Assembly: GCA_951799445.1 (NCBI GenBank) | Contig: OX637295.1 | Location: forward strand, 21,762,001 to 21,826,000 | Source: Pseudisothecium myosuroides | Lineage: Eukaryota > Streptophyta > Bryopsida > Hypnales > Lembophyllaceae | DNA length: 64,000 bases | Direction of reading: 5' to 3' | Shown: positions 12,794-25,293 of the stretch, in pieces | Position numbering within the stretch: the first letter of the stretch is position 1 | Layout: each line of letters begins with the position of its first letter | The notes under the pieces: generated by a model | The model's input: only the letters and a program-made list of their open reading frames with translations | What the model was told of the DNA's origin: nothing | The model's database searches: none | Position numbers and translations under genes: made by a program

Positions 12794-14256
12794 CCCCTAC
12801 GCACTTTGATGTCCAAATTTGGACAGTGAATAAAGAGAGGTTCCAAAGACTTTTTTGACTATACAAAACTTCTCAATCATCCAAACCAATGCTTGACTTT
12901 GAAAAAAAAAAACTTTTTGTATGACTGGTTTGACGAAATCGAGGCAAATAATATATATTAATAAAGATATAAGCAAAAATATGCAAAAATGTTCAATGCA
13001 TTACTGTTTTAATTAGTTATCATAAAAAAATAACATTTTTTTTTAATTTATCAAAATCATTTCTTGTGCAGCCAAAAGAAAAAGAATGAATTCTATTGTA
13101 GATATATTAGAAGTTCCTTCTTTAATCATTTATGAAATAGTTTCAATTATAAATCAAGACTTTGCCAACCAAAGTTTCTTTGTATTGCTACTACATGCAC
13201 ACAAATATGTCTTGATCATTAGAAAACTAGTGAAGTTTGTCCATTTTCCTATAAAATATTTGTGTTGCTGGCAATTAAAAAAAATTTACATGCTTACAAA
13301 TTTAATATAATAAATATAATTAATGTAGTTCATTAATTTCTAAATTAATTAATTTATCAAATAAAAATTTATTAATTTACAAAATTCTAAATTCACTCAT
13401 TTGTAGATTTGTAGTTTTGAAAATTTTGAGGTTTAAACATTTAAAGGTTTTATATCTTCAAAAATTCAAAATTTCTCTTTATGGAGGTAGAATTCCTCAT
13501 GGTCTACACATATATCAAAATTAGAATTTACGGATTAATCATAATCATTGTAAAGAGAGCAATGGAAACCTAATGTAGCAACAACAATAATCCTTCTATC
13601 TTAGGAAGATATGCTATTTTGTGGCATTATCGCATCTAATGTGATCTTTTTTTATTACTAAATAATAGCTTAGTCAAATATAAGGTATTCAACAGAAAAT
13701 ACTATTTCATTTTAAAATGAAAATTTAGATCTTATTTAAAACTTCAAACTATTAATACTTCACAATATATCATATTTATGAATTTTTAAAATTTAAAATT
13801 TAACAAAAATCTATGATTTTTTGAATTGATCAATGGTTTTACAAAATTTAGATTTTAGATTTTATAACTTGAAATTTATTTATTTTTAAAATTTTAAATT
13901 CAAAGGTTATAAGATTTTTTAATTTCCTCGGGGGGGACACTTCCCGTTTTTTAATAACCCACGTGCGGCGGAATATAGGGTACATTTAAATAATCTTGGG
14001 TAAAATTTATAAGAAATTTACATATAAATTATGAGACATTAAAAGTGGCATGCCCTTTATAAGTAATATAGGGAAACAGAAAATATGGTCCATTAAAATT
14101 TAGGTAGATATAAATTAGGAGCAAAAGAATGGAATCCTAGGAATTAAGTTTAGTAGGTTCAATTAATATTTACTTATAGTACTAGTTAGATATAGCTCAA
14201 AATACAAGTACTATGGTGTATCTACAGTGTATCTACAACTCATGTATAGTGTATCT

Positions 14257-14756
14257 TTAACCCCTAAAGGACCAAGCTTCGTTTTTTGGCAACATAGCGA
14301 TTTTGGGCAGCTCACTACGAATGGAGTTTTTATTTTTTTTCCTTTAAAATTTTACACAACATGTGCCCGAGGAGTAGCTTTAAGGCCCAACAATTTTCAT
14401 ACCTTTTGACTTCATGGTTAAAAAGTTATTGCATGATATGTGATTTTCATTGCTCGGCGGGCAGCCCGGGCAGCTCAGAAAACTTCTTTAAATAATTTTT
14501 TTTAACTTTTTTTGAAATTATTTAAAGAAGTTTTCTGAGCTGCCCGGGCTGCCCGCTGAGCAATGAAAATCACATATCATGCAATAACTTTTTAACCATG
14601 AAGTCAAAAGGTATGAAAATTGTTGGGCCTTAAAGCTACTCCTCGGGCACATGTTGTGTAAAATTTTCAAAGAAAAAAAATAAAAACTCCATTCGTAGTG
14701 AGCTGCCCAAAATCGCTATGTTGCCAAAAAACGTAGCTTGGTCCTTTAGGGGTTAA
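14257..14756. mobile_element. TTAA-family element 6, near-perfect foldback
   Basis: TTAACCCCTAAAGGACCAAG to its complement at 14756. The two halves are almost exact inverted copies (arms about 245 bp). GGGCAGCCCGGGCAG starts 202 bp from the left end, and its complement ends 202 bp from the right end. A transcript would form one long hairpin. Confidence 0.9.
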
Positions 14757-15107
14757 GTCATATCTTTAAGTCATATCTTTAATCATATCTTTACAGCATA
14801 CTATAACGGACAGTGCAGTGTAGCTAGACAGTGCGCGCGTTGCCTTCGAGGAGTTCTAGGATTTCCATTGTGGATGAAATGGCAGATTTAATGATCTAAC
14901 TCCGTCGATGTTTGCAATCTAGTTGGATGCAGGAGTTCGTGCTTCGAACGACCTCTTTGAAGTTTGGGTAGCACCATGTCATAGAGCTTGATTTTGTTTT
15001 CTCACATATGGTGGAGGGCATTAGAATGGCGTATTTTTGATGTAATTTTTTTATATGAGGCATATATTTGTGGTCAAAGTTCACAGATGAACTTCATGTC
15101 TATGTTT

Positions 15108-16025
15108 TTAATCCCTAAAGGCCCAAGGCCTTTTTTCTGCCAAAAAACACTGAAAACTGCCATTTCTATAGCAAAGTATAAAAATTTTAAAAAATGTTTT
15201 TTTTGAACATCTAACCATAGGATCTTACACCTAACTAGTATGAGAATGTATGGAAAATATTTCAGAATTTTTGACCGCACAGATTGCAAGATATCTGCGT
15301 TTAAACAAGTTTTCAGCACATTGCGGGGCTAGATTTTTTGGCTTTAAACATTTTTAACTTAAAATTTTTGCACTACAACGTTTTGAGCTTTTAATCTTTA
15401 TTGTAGAGAATTGAGTTGAGAGTCTAGGAAAAAAAAAATTCAAAAAAACTTAATTATCATTCTTAAAAAATTTGTTAAGTAGAAGTAGGTCCAAGATAGA
15501 AGGAAAATCTAAAATATTCATATATTTAGATGGAATTAAAATGCACTAATCCCAATGGTGAGATTGTTCTAGCAAGTAAATTACACCATGAAAAAAAAAA
15601 TTTGAAAAATTTGAAAAATTGCATTCAGAAATGAATCCTACAAGTTATTTTTTTCAAGAAGATGCTCTAACTGCCCGAAAAACAAGAATATCCATAACTT
15701 TCTCATAACATATCCAAATGAAATGAATCAAAGCTTTCTAGATAGGCAAAAATATAATCTATCAGAAAAAAATATTAAAAAATTCAAATTTTTGTCCATT
15801 TTTTTTCTGCTGCCCGAGCTGCCCGCCGTCCCCTGTTTTGAGCTTATTTGGTCATAACCATTGTTCCCGGGCACCGATTGTGGAAAAAATTATATTCCCA
15901 CAAAGCTTATCAGTTTTTCTATCTTCAAAAAAAGTTTCAAAAAATCAGGACAAAATTTCAGCCCATAGGTACCTGCCCGAAATCCCATTTGTCCCCCGAG
16001 GGGACAATGGGCCTTTAGGGGTTAA
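15108..16025. mobile_element. TTAA-family element 7
   Basis: TTAATCCCTAAAGGCCCAAG at the left; GGGCCTTTAGGGGTTAA at the right. The left module (AAACACTGAAAACTGCC...) is shared with 20408, 30625 and 49042; the right module (GTCCCCCGAGGGGACAA) with 20408-22007. CTGCCCGAGCTGCCC ends 201 bp from the right end. Confidence 0.85.
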
Positions 16026-16545
16026 CACATTTTGTCCCTAAAATCTCTTCAATACTTTTTCAACCCTAATGTCTTGTTTTTGATTCTCATTCATGCATGT
16101 ATTCGTGTTGTATTTGTATTCTAGCATTGTTATAACTTGAATCCTTTTTTCTATAAGGTATTTGTTAGTCACTTGTATTTTCATTATTTTTTAGTTAGTT
16201 TTTTTCCTTACAAAGAAAATAGCCTCTAATATATTCCTTTGACCTACATATTATAAGTAATGATAGATATGATAATATGGATAATTTTTTTGCTTTATGT
16301 AATAATAGGGGTCCTTTAAATGCTTTCTAGGAGGTAAATAGCCCCCAAAAAAATACCCCACCGCCGCACGTGGGTCCCCCCAATACACAAGGAGTGTCCC
16401 CCCCGAGTTAATTTCAAATAATTAGAAGTCATTGATAATTGTAAAAAGAACATAGAAGCCTTTGTGTTGAAATATTAATAATCATAACATGTAAAAATAG
16501 GTTATTTGGAGGGCCTTTGAGGTTTAAGAAAACCTTTCAACATTG

Positions 16546-17947
16546 AGTATGAATTTGAAACTTTTCATTCAAACAGCCTTACCATAAGCATCAATGGACA
16601 AAGTCCAACAGTAGTATGCAACATATAACACATTTCTGTAGAAATTTGAAGAAAAAATTAACTGTGATATGAAAAAAAATTAATTTTATAATTAGTCATG
16701 ACTAAAACTCGGTTGTGAGCACCATAATTTGAAATTACTTGTTATTTTGTCATTTTTTTTTGGAACTCCAAAAAAAACTTTTTGTACCTTGGCTTGTCGA
16801 TATACATCATTTCAAATTGTTGCACACAAAAGTTGAAGGAACTTGACTTTTATAGAATTTAAAATATTCACAATTTAATAAACATAGAAATGATGCTGAT
16901 TTTCACAATATTGGAATATGTTCCTGGAATTGAGAGCATGGAATTGCATTAGCCATTGTAGAGAGAGTATTAGTTGCAACATGAACCATTATTACATCTT
17001 ATGCCCTTACATTTGAAATATTTGTTGAAAATGCTAATGCAATCAATTTACATATTTAGCCATATGATGTATTTTTAGGTTCAGATTTTGGGAACAAAGA
17101 CTAGAATTCATGATGCACATAACTGATTTAACCAATTCAAAAAAATTGAACTCATCATTTACTGACAAATACTAAAATTAAAGAAGTATAAGTTTGTTGA
17201 CATCCAATCTAAGTGTGATGTGAAGAATGCTTCGCAATTGCATTCACTGTAGGATCATGCACCAACATAACATTTCCTGATGGTGTGGTATATTCCACAC
17301 CCCAACAGTGCTTCATCAGTAGCACTAATGAATTAGATTGGTGGAGGATGTAGAGGCACACCATCACTGTAGAACCAAGGCAATATCAACACATGCTACT
17401 AAATGTTATGAATACCAAAAGGATCAAGATTTCATAGTACAAACTAATCCATTTGATTTATAATACTTTGGAACAGAAAGGCTCACATATCATATCTCCA
17501 AAATCAACAAAGAACAATACATTTGTTGGTCAACAAATTAAGAGAATTGGACAATTGAAAATCTGCATATGATCTACTCCAAAGTGCTACAAATCGATGA
17601 GGCCCAATTTCAGTCATTTTGTCCTTTAGGTTCGGTTGAGGCTGAACTCAAGGAGTGATGAATTGTTTGTATCTATTCGGGCAGGTCCTCCAACACAGGA
17701 TTTGTGGAGGAATTAAACCAGTTCTAAAGTGTTATAATTTGGATGAGTCTTGATTTAAACAAACTGAAGTGCAAAAACTTTCATAATTGGGCACTTCCTC
17801 AGCCAACATGTGAGAAATGTACACAAGAAGGATTTCAAAACAGGGACGAGACACTGTTTATAACACGACCTGTTTGTTGAATCTCGTTACCTTAATAGTA
17901 CGTTTTTTCTAGGTGCTAAGTGTGGTGTCGGTGAAAATCTTAGGGTA
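16546..17947. other. Spacer, nothing recognised
   Basis: AT-rich, stops in all frames, no clear terminal repeats. Confidence 0.5.
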
Positions 17948-18627
17948 TTAGGTAGCAACACCCATAACTATCATTGTATTCATAACCATCACCTCTAAAA
18001 TCTTGGAAATATGTGGTAGTGAATAGATGTGATAACAAGGATATAGTACATTTGAACATTAGACCTTAGTGTTGGTGTTAGGTGCATTTGCAGTTGGCTC
18101 TTTAAAAATTCACAATTTATTCTCACAATATCCAAATAATACATATGAAAGTGCAAATGCATTATTTTTCTCTTGCTCATAGGATCCTATAATTTGTTGG
18201 ATGTTTATTAATAATAATCATATTCAAAATCCTTAATTTGACGGTTATGGGTAGTGCTACCTTTCATTTTGGGACACCTTTGGACTAGATTCACTTTACT
18301 AATACAACTCTTAATTCGCAACAACATTAACATCGACATTGTTTATTGTCCATTGAAGGCTAGCAATTGTCAATTTGAGCAGCTACGTATCCACAAATCC
18401 ATGCTTATCACTACGTCCAATATAGAGAATTTGTACATGCAGAGAAAGTGAAGATGATATCTCTCACTAGGTTCTTCAGCAATGGTGGTTACTGATCAAT
18501 TATCAAGTAGCGATATATGCATTGGTTTGTTTGTCAAACTTTCTCATGTGTAGTTTCTAACAATGAAGAGCCTCCTCCCCTTCAATCCAAAGTCAATAAA
18601 AAAACCATCAAGACATATCCATGCCTT
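17948..18627 (+). repeat. Dispersed repeat, copy 1 (contains a small MITE)
   Basis: Matches 38826-39517. The first part (to about 18263) is a MITE-like unit with ends GGTAGCAACACCCATAAC and GGTTATGGGTAGTGCTACC; a third copy of that unit is inverted at 23601-23928. The second part (GGACACCTTTGGACTAG to GACATATCCA) is shared only with the copy at 39 kb. Confidence 0.75.
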
Positions 18628-19145
18628 GCTCACACGAAGATTATCCTTGTTTTATCTTAGTAACAAGCATTTAAATTTCCACAATGACTTTGCACTAGGA
18701 ACAAGGGAATCAAAATAAATTGGCAAACAAAGAAAAAAATCGGTGACACAAATTTTCCTCTTAAAAACAATGTAAACAGGTTAATGGCAATCACAGAATC
18801 TTTGATAATCTCCTTGTGAGTGCACAATGACAGTTTGAAGCAGTTGCCTTGGTTTGCTTGTTTGTAAGTTATTTATTCTCGGTGGCTTTCACTGCAAACT
18901 TGCACTTGTTGAGTATCAACTTCACTTGAGATCTAGAAGTTTGACAACAATGACAAAAATTCAATATGGACTACAGAAAGGCTTGAGGGATGGGAGGCTG
19001 AAGAGCATTTATAACCAGAAATGTCAATTTCCATAAAATTAGTTGTACTCTATGTGTCATGTTGACGTCTCACATTAGCTTGTTGTGTTGATAGATGTGC
19101 ACATTAATATGCAAATTACATTTCATCCACAACATTGAGCACCAC
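18628..19145. other. Spacer, nothing recognised
   Basis: AT-rich, only short open frames without recognisable content. Confidence 0.4.
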
Positions 19146-19148
19146 TTA

Positions 19149-19634
19149 GGGCCGCTTCACAGTATGCACGAAGATCCAAAGTCCGTCGCCCTCAAAACTG
19201 CCTACATTTGTTATTTGTTATTTGTCGCCATTGGGGTTTGAAACCTAGTCTCCACCATTACAATGGAGAGTCTTTGCATTCAACGAACCTACTTCCCTTC
19301 ACCTACTTCCCTTCAATGACCAATCCCACCCTTTTGTTCCATTTATACCCTTCATATTCCTTGTTTGATGAGAAGAGAATGTGCTGTGATTTTTTTTCCA
19401 AGGCCATTTCGGACTCCTTTCTCATGTTTTTTATCTTCTACTTGAAAACATTGACATATGGGTGAGGTTTGGACTCTGGGCTTGGCCTTTGGAGGCTTTA
19501 GACTATGGCCGGCCAGAGGCTCCAATTCCTAATTTCAGGGCCTATTTATTGTCCATTTCTTTGGATTCTCACCAAAGTTTGAACTCTCACTTCCACGGAC
19601 TCTCGACTTGGTCGGGCATAGTGTGAAGCGGCCC
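19149..19634. mobile_element. Tourist-like (PIF/Harbinger) MITE
   Basis: Inverted ends GGGCCGCTTCACAGTATGC and GGGCCGCTTCACACTATGC (one mismatch in 19), flanked by TTA on both sides (19146-19148 and 19635-19637). A TTA duplication with GGG-starting TIRs is the PIF/Harbinger-Tourist signature. 486 bp, noncoding. Confidence 0.8.
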
Positions 19635-19809
19635 TTATTCCACCCCCATCTCAAAATTATTCAATTTCTTCCTTTCTTGATGATTCATTGTGCCATTAGA
19701 ATGGAATTACACCCAATTTAATGTCATTGATGTTCAACCCTTTAATGCCAATTTGATCAAGAAAACTTTTTGATTGATCAAACAAGAAAGCTTACAATGA
19801 GGAGAAGAA

Positions 19810-20004
19810 CTTTTTTTTTTTTTTTTGGACACAAGCATGTTGAACAACACACTGTGAGGGGCTTCCCTCAGGTAGAGAGGCTGATTTCAGCCCAGATAAA
19901 CACAACCTGTCGCCACCAGGGATTGCACCCGCAACCACACCATTTGGTTTGGATACATTTCCAGTTTCCACCATCATCCGGTAGTTTAGGGTCATCTCCT
20001 ACTG
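19810..20004 (-). mobile_element. SINE-like retroposon with 14-bp TSD and poly(A)
   Basis: Flanked by the perfect direct repeat AATGAGGAGAAGAA (19796-19809 and 20005-20018). On the minus strand it ends in a run of about 17 A. It carries GGTTGCGGGTGCAATCCC, which resembles a Pol III B box (GGTTCRANTCC). This suggests a tRNA-derived SINE, although the A box is not clear. About 195 bp. Confidence 0.78.
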
Positions 20005-20018
20005 AATGAGGAGAAGAA

Positions 20019-20407
20019 TTAGATAAACTGGGAACTGGGAGGCTCCACACAGTGCATTGATTAGGCATAATCGGCTCTGCAATCCAACAATCTTTATCTG
20101 TTTCTTGCTAACTTATCACTCTCTGAAGATCGCCAGTAACTTACGTTCAGTTGTAACACCTCAAAACATTGGTCCAACACCAGGTAACCATTACAATCAT
20201 TTTGCACACAAGATAAGTGTGAAGCGGTGCTCAACTGTGGGTGAAAAGTATGAATAAAACTAATAAAATGCTTTCACTTTTTAAATGGCACAAATAGTTT
20301 TCATTTCTTGAGCAGATAGAAAATGCATGAAAACTCTCAAGTAACTTGGTAAAATTGTTGACCTTCATTTCCGAGTGTGGTTTGTACGCTATCATAGATT
20401 TGTTATA
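20019..20407. other. Spacer, nothing recognised
   Basis: No domain, repeat end or RNA gene seen. Confidence 0.4.
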
Positions 20408-22007
20408 TTAACCCCTAAAGGCCCAAGGCCTCTTTTCTGCCCAAAAATATTGAAAACTGCCATTTCTATAGCAAATAGTAAAAAAAATTGAAAAATGTTT
20501 TGACTATGAAAAAAGAGCATGGGCTTATAGTTAACCCCAATGAAGCAAATTGTATTTTTTTCAAAATCTAACCATATAGATGTTTGAAGAGCTTGATTAT
20601 TAGTATGCATACCAATTTTGAGTGCGAAATTGCATAGGAGTTGTGAGATTATAACAAGAGAAATGTATGCTTTCTATTTTTAGTATGCTGCCATGTTTTA
20701 GAAACTTGCATATAGAAGTTTTATGAGATGGGAAGTGACATGAATGACTACAAATAATGTTAGCACACTAAAATGCACTTTCAAAAAACTTAATTTCACA
20801 TGAAAAGCTATCAAACTTATTACACAATCCACCTTGCAATTGGTGAAATGCAATTTTTTTTATAAGTATAAATCGCAAATAACTCCAAATCAACACTTGC
20901 ATGTTTAAATTTTCAATGGTGAAAATCATGAAAACACTTTACTCTTTCCATTGGGACCATTTTCAAAGCAAATGGATAAGTACAAGTTTTTAGATCTCAA
21001 ATCAAGTGAAATTGGCAAAAGTTGGGAAATGAAGTAAAATTAGGAAATTTTACTCTTCCACTTTGGGACATATATGGCTTTGAAGACCTCTCAAAAATCA
21101 AATGTTTACCTTTTGCAGTGAAAAATGAAAGTTTTCAATAGTTAACCCTAAAAACTGCCCGAAATTTTTTTTAAAACGGTCAAACGAATTTAACTGCCCA
21201 TACCAAAATGAGCCTGAAATTTCAGCTCGACCATATATGGTCGCTGAGGCAGTTAAGGGTTAAAGTGGAAAAAACAAGTTTTTCAGCACATTGCGGGACT
21301 AGATTTTTTGACTTTGAACATTTTTAACTTAAAATTTTTGCACTACAGAGTTTTGAGCTTTAAATCTTTATAGTGGAGAATTGAGTTGAGAGTCTAGGAG
21401 AAAAAAGAAATCTTCAAAAAAACTTAATTATCATTCCTAAAAAAATTGTTAAGTAGAAGTAGGTACGAGATAGAAGGAAAATCTAAAATATTGATATATT
21501 TTAGATGGAATTAAAATACACTAATCCCAATGGTGAGATTGATTTAGCAAGTAAAATAAACCATGAGAATTTTTTTTTTTGAAAAATTGCAAAAATAGCA
21601 TTCAGAAATGAATCCTACAAGTTATTTTTTTCAAGAAGATGCTCTAACTGCCCCAAAAACAAGAATGTCCATAACTTCCTCATAACAAATCCAAATGAAA
21701 TGAATCAAAGCTTTCCAAATAGACAAAAATATAATCTATGAGAAAAAAATATTAAGAAAAGAAAAATCAAAATTTTGCCAGTTTCTTTTTGTTGCCCAGG
21801 CTACCCACCGTCCCCTGTTTTGAGCTTATTTGGTCATAACTATTGTTCCCAAGCACCAATTGTGAAAAAAATTATATTCCCACGAAGCTAATCAGCTTTT
21901 CTACCTCCAAAAAAAGTTTCAAAAAATCTCGACAAAAATTCAGCCTGTAGGTACCTGCCCAAAATCCCATTTGTCCCCCGAAGGGACAATGGGCCTTTAG
22001 GGGTTAA
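20408..22007. mobile_element. TTAA-family element 8, composite (interrupted)
   Basis: The left end TTAACCCCTAAAGGCCCAAG and right end GGGCCTTTAGGGGTTAA match element 7, and the interior from 21264 (AGTGGAAAAAACAAG) resumes that element. About 0.7 kb of other sequence lies between, including the small TTAA unit at 21142-21263. The exact limits of the insertion are unclear. Confidence 0.65.
21142..21263. mobile_element. Tiny TTAA-ended element inside element 8
   Basis: TTAACCCTAAAAACTGCCC at the left and GGCAGTTAAGGGTTAA at the right, 122 bp. The right junction (TTAAAGTGGAAAAAAC) corresponds to an uninterrupted TTAA at 11011-11014 in element 4. Confidence 0.55.
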
Positions 22008-22069
22008 AGTGTGTTACATAATGAACTCATCTATAGTTATAACTTTTATGAGGGAGGATTAGAGCATCC

Positions 22070-22459
22070 CACGCCTGACACGAGGAGGATGGACGGCCAC
22101 GGTCAATTGGAGTGTGGGTTGAATGAGTCCGGCCCATTTCTTTTTATTGTGCCCCACGGCAAAACAAGATGAGAATACGGGGAACCGGGTCTATATGGCC
22201 CCAAGAGCACCTCCTCGTGAGTGCCGACACGCAAAAGCATTCTTTATTAAAAAATGACCTCAAAACTTGTGAATAGTGCCAAAAACTTTCATACCGAGTC
22301 GCGGGCAAGACACACAATTTCATCGTGTATTCAACAAATTTAGCCATGCCCAGCCGTTTTTGAACCCTCACCGTGCGTGCTGGGGGGGAATATATGTGCC
22401 CGGGCCCGGTCACTCCCCGAGTTTGCGCTACTTTGCGTGCAACCGTGGCGATGCTCTTA
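22070..22459. mobile_element. GC-rich MITE with AGAGCATC ends
   Basis: Ends TAGAGCATC and GATGCTCTTA. The interior is partly self-complementary (GGGGAACCGGGTC against GGCCCGGTCACTCCCC). The GC content is far above the flanks. Small open frames inside are by-products. Confidence 0.6.
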
Positions 22460-22706
22460 TGCTATTCATGTTGAACAATCATGGGCTACTCAAGTTGAAG
22501 AATCATCACAAATATCATTGGCAAAAATATTCCTCTCTTGTAAAAATTTATAACGATATGTAAATTCATTTCATAACACGCACTAATAGGACAAATTAGT
22601 ATAGCCAAGGAATTAAAGAAGTTGTTATTTTACAAGGATTTTCAAAATGGAAAGAAGATATAGCTTACACTATGACCTATCAGTTGGGTTTACTTTTTAT
22701 TCTTCC

Positions 22707-23455
22707 TTAACCCCTAAATGCCCAAACACCGTTTTTTGGCAACCTAGCGATTTTGGGCAGCTCACTACAAGTGGAGTTTTTACTTTTTTTCTTTGAAAAT
22801 TTCTCACAATATGTGCCCGAGGAGTAGCTTTAAGGCCCAACAATTTTTATAACTTTTGACTTCATGATTAAAAAGTTATTGCATGATATGTGATTTTCAT
22901 TGCACGGCGGGCAGCCCGGGTAGCTCGAAAAACTTCTTTAAAAATCACTATTTGAAAAAATAAAAATTTGAAATTGGTTGTTTAGATTTATATCAACGTG
23001 GGAAGCTTTTGAATCATTCCATTTGAATTAACGAGTCAAAAGTTATGAGGAGTTTTAGTTTGCGGGTAGTGATGGCTTTCAAAGACTCCATACCTACCTG
23101 CAAACTAAAAATCCTCATAACTTTTGACTCGTTAATCCAAATGGAATGATTCAAAGCTTCCCGCATAGATATAAATCTAAACAACCAATTTCAAATTTTT
23201 ATTTACTTAAAAAATGATTTTTAAAGAAGTTTTTCGAGCTGCCCAGGTTGCCCGCCGTGCAATGAAAATCACATATCATGCAATAACTTTTTAACCATGA
23301 AGTCAAAAGTTATGAAAATTTTTGGGCCTTAAAGCTACTCCTCGGGCACATATTGTGAGAAATTTTCAAAGAAAAAAAATAAAAACTCCACTCGTAGTGA
23401 GCTGCCCAAAATTGCTAGGTTGCCAAAAAACGGTGTTTGGGCATTTAGGGGTTAA
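22707..23455. mobile_element. TTAA-family element 9, near-perfect foldback
   Basis: TTAACCCCTAAATGCCCAAA and its complement at the right. Arms are about 370 bp and nearly exact inverted copies. GGGCAGCCCGGGTAG begins 202 bp from the left end and the inverted GCCC motif ends 202 bp from the right end. Same module as element 6 plus an extra 120 bp per arm. Confidence 0.9.
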
Positions 23456-23600
23456 TATGATACCACATTGCTAACAACAATAGTGACGTTGTTTATTCTT
23501 CATAGAACACTTGTTATTATACTTGGAAGAGTATTGGCAATTCACACTTGGAATTTTGTACCATAAAATTCCAACATATAAAATAAACTACAAGATCTAT

Positions 23601-23928
23601 TAAGGTAGTAGCACCCATAACCGTCAAATTAAAGGTTTTGAACATGATTATTATTAATAAACATTCAACAAATTATAGAATCCTATTAGCAAGAGAAAAA
23701 TAATGCCTTTGCACTTTCAAATGTATTATTTAGATATTGTGAGAATAAGTTGTGAATTTTTAAAGAACCAAGTGCAAATGCACCTAATACCAACACTAGG
23801 ATCAAATGTTCAAATGTAGTACATCATTGTAATCACATTTATTCACTTCCACAGATTTTCTAAGATTTTAGAGGTGATGGTTATGGATACAGTGATGGTT
23901 ATGGATGCAACTACCTTACACCTTGTCA
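23601..23928 (-). mobile_element. MITE with TIR AAGGTAGTWGCAYCCATAAC
   Basis: Inverted ends TAAGGTAGTAGCACCCATAA and its diverged complement (GGATGCAACTACCTTA). Inverted copy of the units at 17948-18263 and 38826-39142. 328 bp, noncoding. Confidence 0.7.
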
Positions 23929-25293
23929 CTATCAAGAGCTCAAAAGCTTCACACAAATCACCAAGTATTTCTATACTCATCATAGGCTCATTGGAATTTG
24001 ACGGCAAAACTCTTAGAAGCAGTGTGGAATATAGTCAATTGTAAAAATTAAACTTCATCTAAGTTGATGAAGAGTGATGTTCCTAGGATCTCAATAATAT
24101 CACTCACAACACCAGATTCAAACTAGGCACATTGTTTTGTAAATTAATTTGGCCACTGGTAGGTTTTGAAAGGTAGGTCATATTTTTAGTAGAAGCAAAT
24201 TAGATCCGATCATTTGTGTAAGAAGGATTTGTGGAAAAAGACCCATCTTGGGCTTATAAATAATGTTGTTTTTGTCTCTAACTATAGGACCCTAACAATA
24301 TACTGGCATGTTTTACATCTTTGGATTCCAAAAAACTATATATCAATGATGTCATTGTCTTCAAAACCTCCCCCCTAAAGGCCCAAGAGTTTGATATATA
24401 ACAAAAATTTGTTAGAGATATAAGTTCCATATATAACTTCATTAACGTTTGCATCAAACATAAATTTTTTTGCTCTTAACTGAGAGTTCCCCTTGCATTC
24501 CTTGAAATGCGAGTTGGTCCCCCAACAAAAAGCAAATGCTACAAGCACTGAGTAGTTGAAATAATCCTTAGTGTAGCTAGGTATTTGGCAAAAGGAATAT
24601 CCTTTATTTCAAGGTAAGGAGGAGGGTTGCCTAGAGAATGGTAAAGATTGTTATGAAGGAAACAATGTTAAGTATCAAGAATAGAAAGTATCCATGTCAA
24701 AATTTCATAACTATTTATAGAATTCCTTCACACTAACTCAAACAAAAAAGGAAATTTTTCTTTGTAGCATTTGAATGTTTTTATGATTGGTCAAAATTGA
24801 TGATTCAATTGATTTGGATAAAGAGGCATGAAATTTAGTATTGTGAACACCAACACTTTTTCCAAATACTAAACTTTCTAATGCTAGCCAAATACTAAAC
24901 ACTTTGTGCTAATTTTGGTATAGTTTATTCTACCATAGCAACATTAGTTTCAAGTATATAAATTGAAAGACAACTTGATTGGATTCACATAGAAAACTAA
25001 ATGAAAAGAATTTTTGTCAACCAAAAGCATTGCCCAAAGTCATGCAACAACCATATATATAATGGTTGATTGGGCTATTAAGTATGTATTATCTATATTG
25101 TTTCTAGACGTGAACATAATGCTTCTCCCACAGTCGTAAAAAAAATTGCATTCAATAGTGCATACCAAAAAAAATATCTCTAACAACTCTAGAGTTGTAT
25201 GCCATGCCAACATCCAAATCAACAATGTAAAGGAAAGTTGGGGAAGGCATCCTATATTTGAATTCTCCTAAAATCCAAGAGATTTTTGTCGAA
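23929..25293. other. Spacer downstream of the ankyrin gene
   Basis: AT-rich. A lone CCCCCTAAAGGCCCAAGAG near 24370 resembles one TTAA-family end without a partner. The 3' UTR of the neighbouring gene must start at its right edge. Confidence 0.4.

Larger units (their letters stand above)
13927..16407. mobile_element. Nonautonomous DNA transposon with 8-bp TSD (hAT-like), 2.48 kb
   Basis: Flanked by the direct repeat TTAATTTC (13919-13926 and 16408-16415). Inverted ends start CTCGGGGGGGACACT on both sides, and CCCACGTGCGGCGG recurs about 30 bp further in at each end. An 8-bp duplication is typical of hAT elements, but family assignment from TIRs alone is uncertain. No transposase frame is seen. 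The element itself contains two TTAA-family insertions (14257-14756 and 15108-16025). A smaller relative lies at 55417-55998. Confidence 0.8.
12826..16545. repeat. Old dispersed repeat, copy 1 (split by a transposon)
   Basis: Matches 33923-35135 over its length: AGAGAGGTTCC..., ATGCTTGACTTT, TTAGAAGTTCCTTC, CCTATAAAATATTTGT, and finally GAAGTCATTGATA and GGCCTTTGAGGTT. The two parts here (12826-13926 and 16408-16545) are separated by the element at 13927-16407, while copy 2 runs through uninterrupted. Confidence 0.7.

Noticed and set aside
19900..19945. tRNA gene
   Set aside because: Only a B-box-like stretch is present; no cloverleaf can be drawn, and poly(A) plus target duplication indicate a retroposon.
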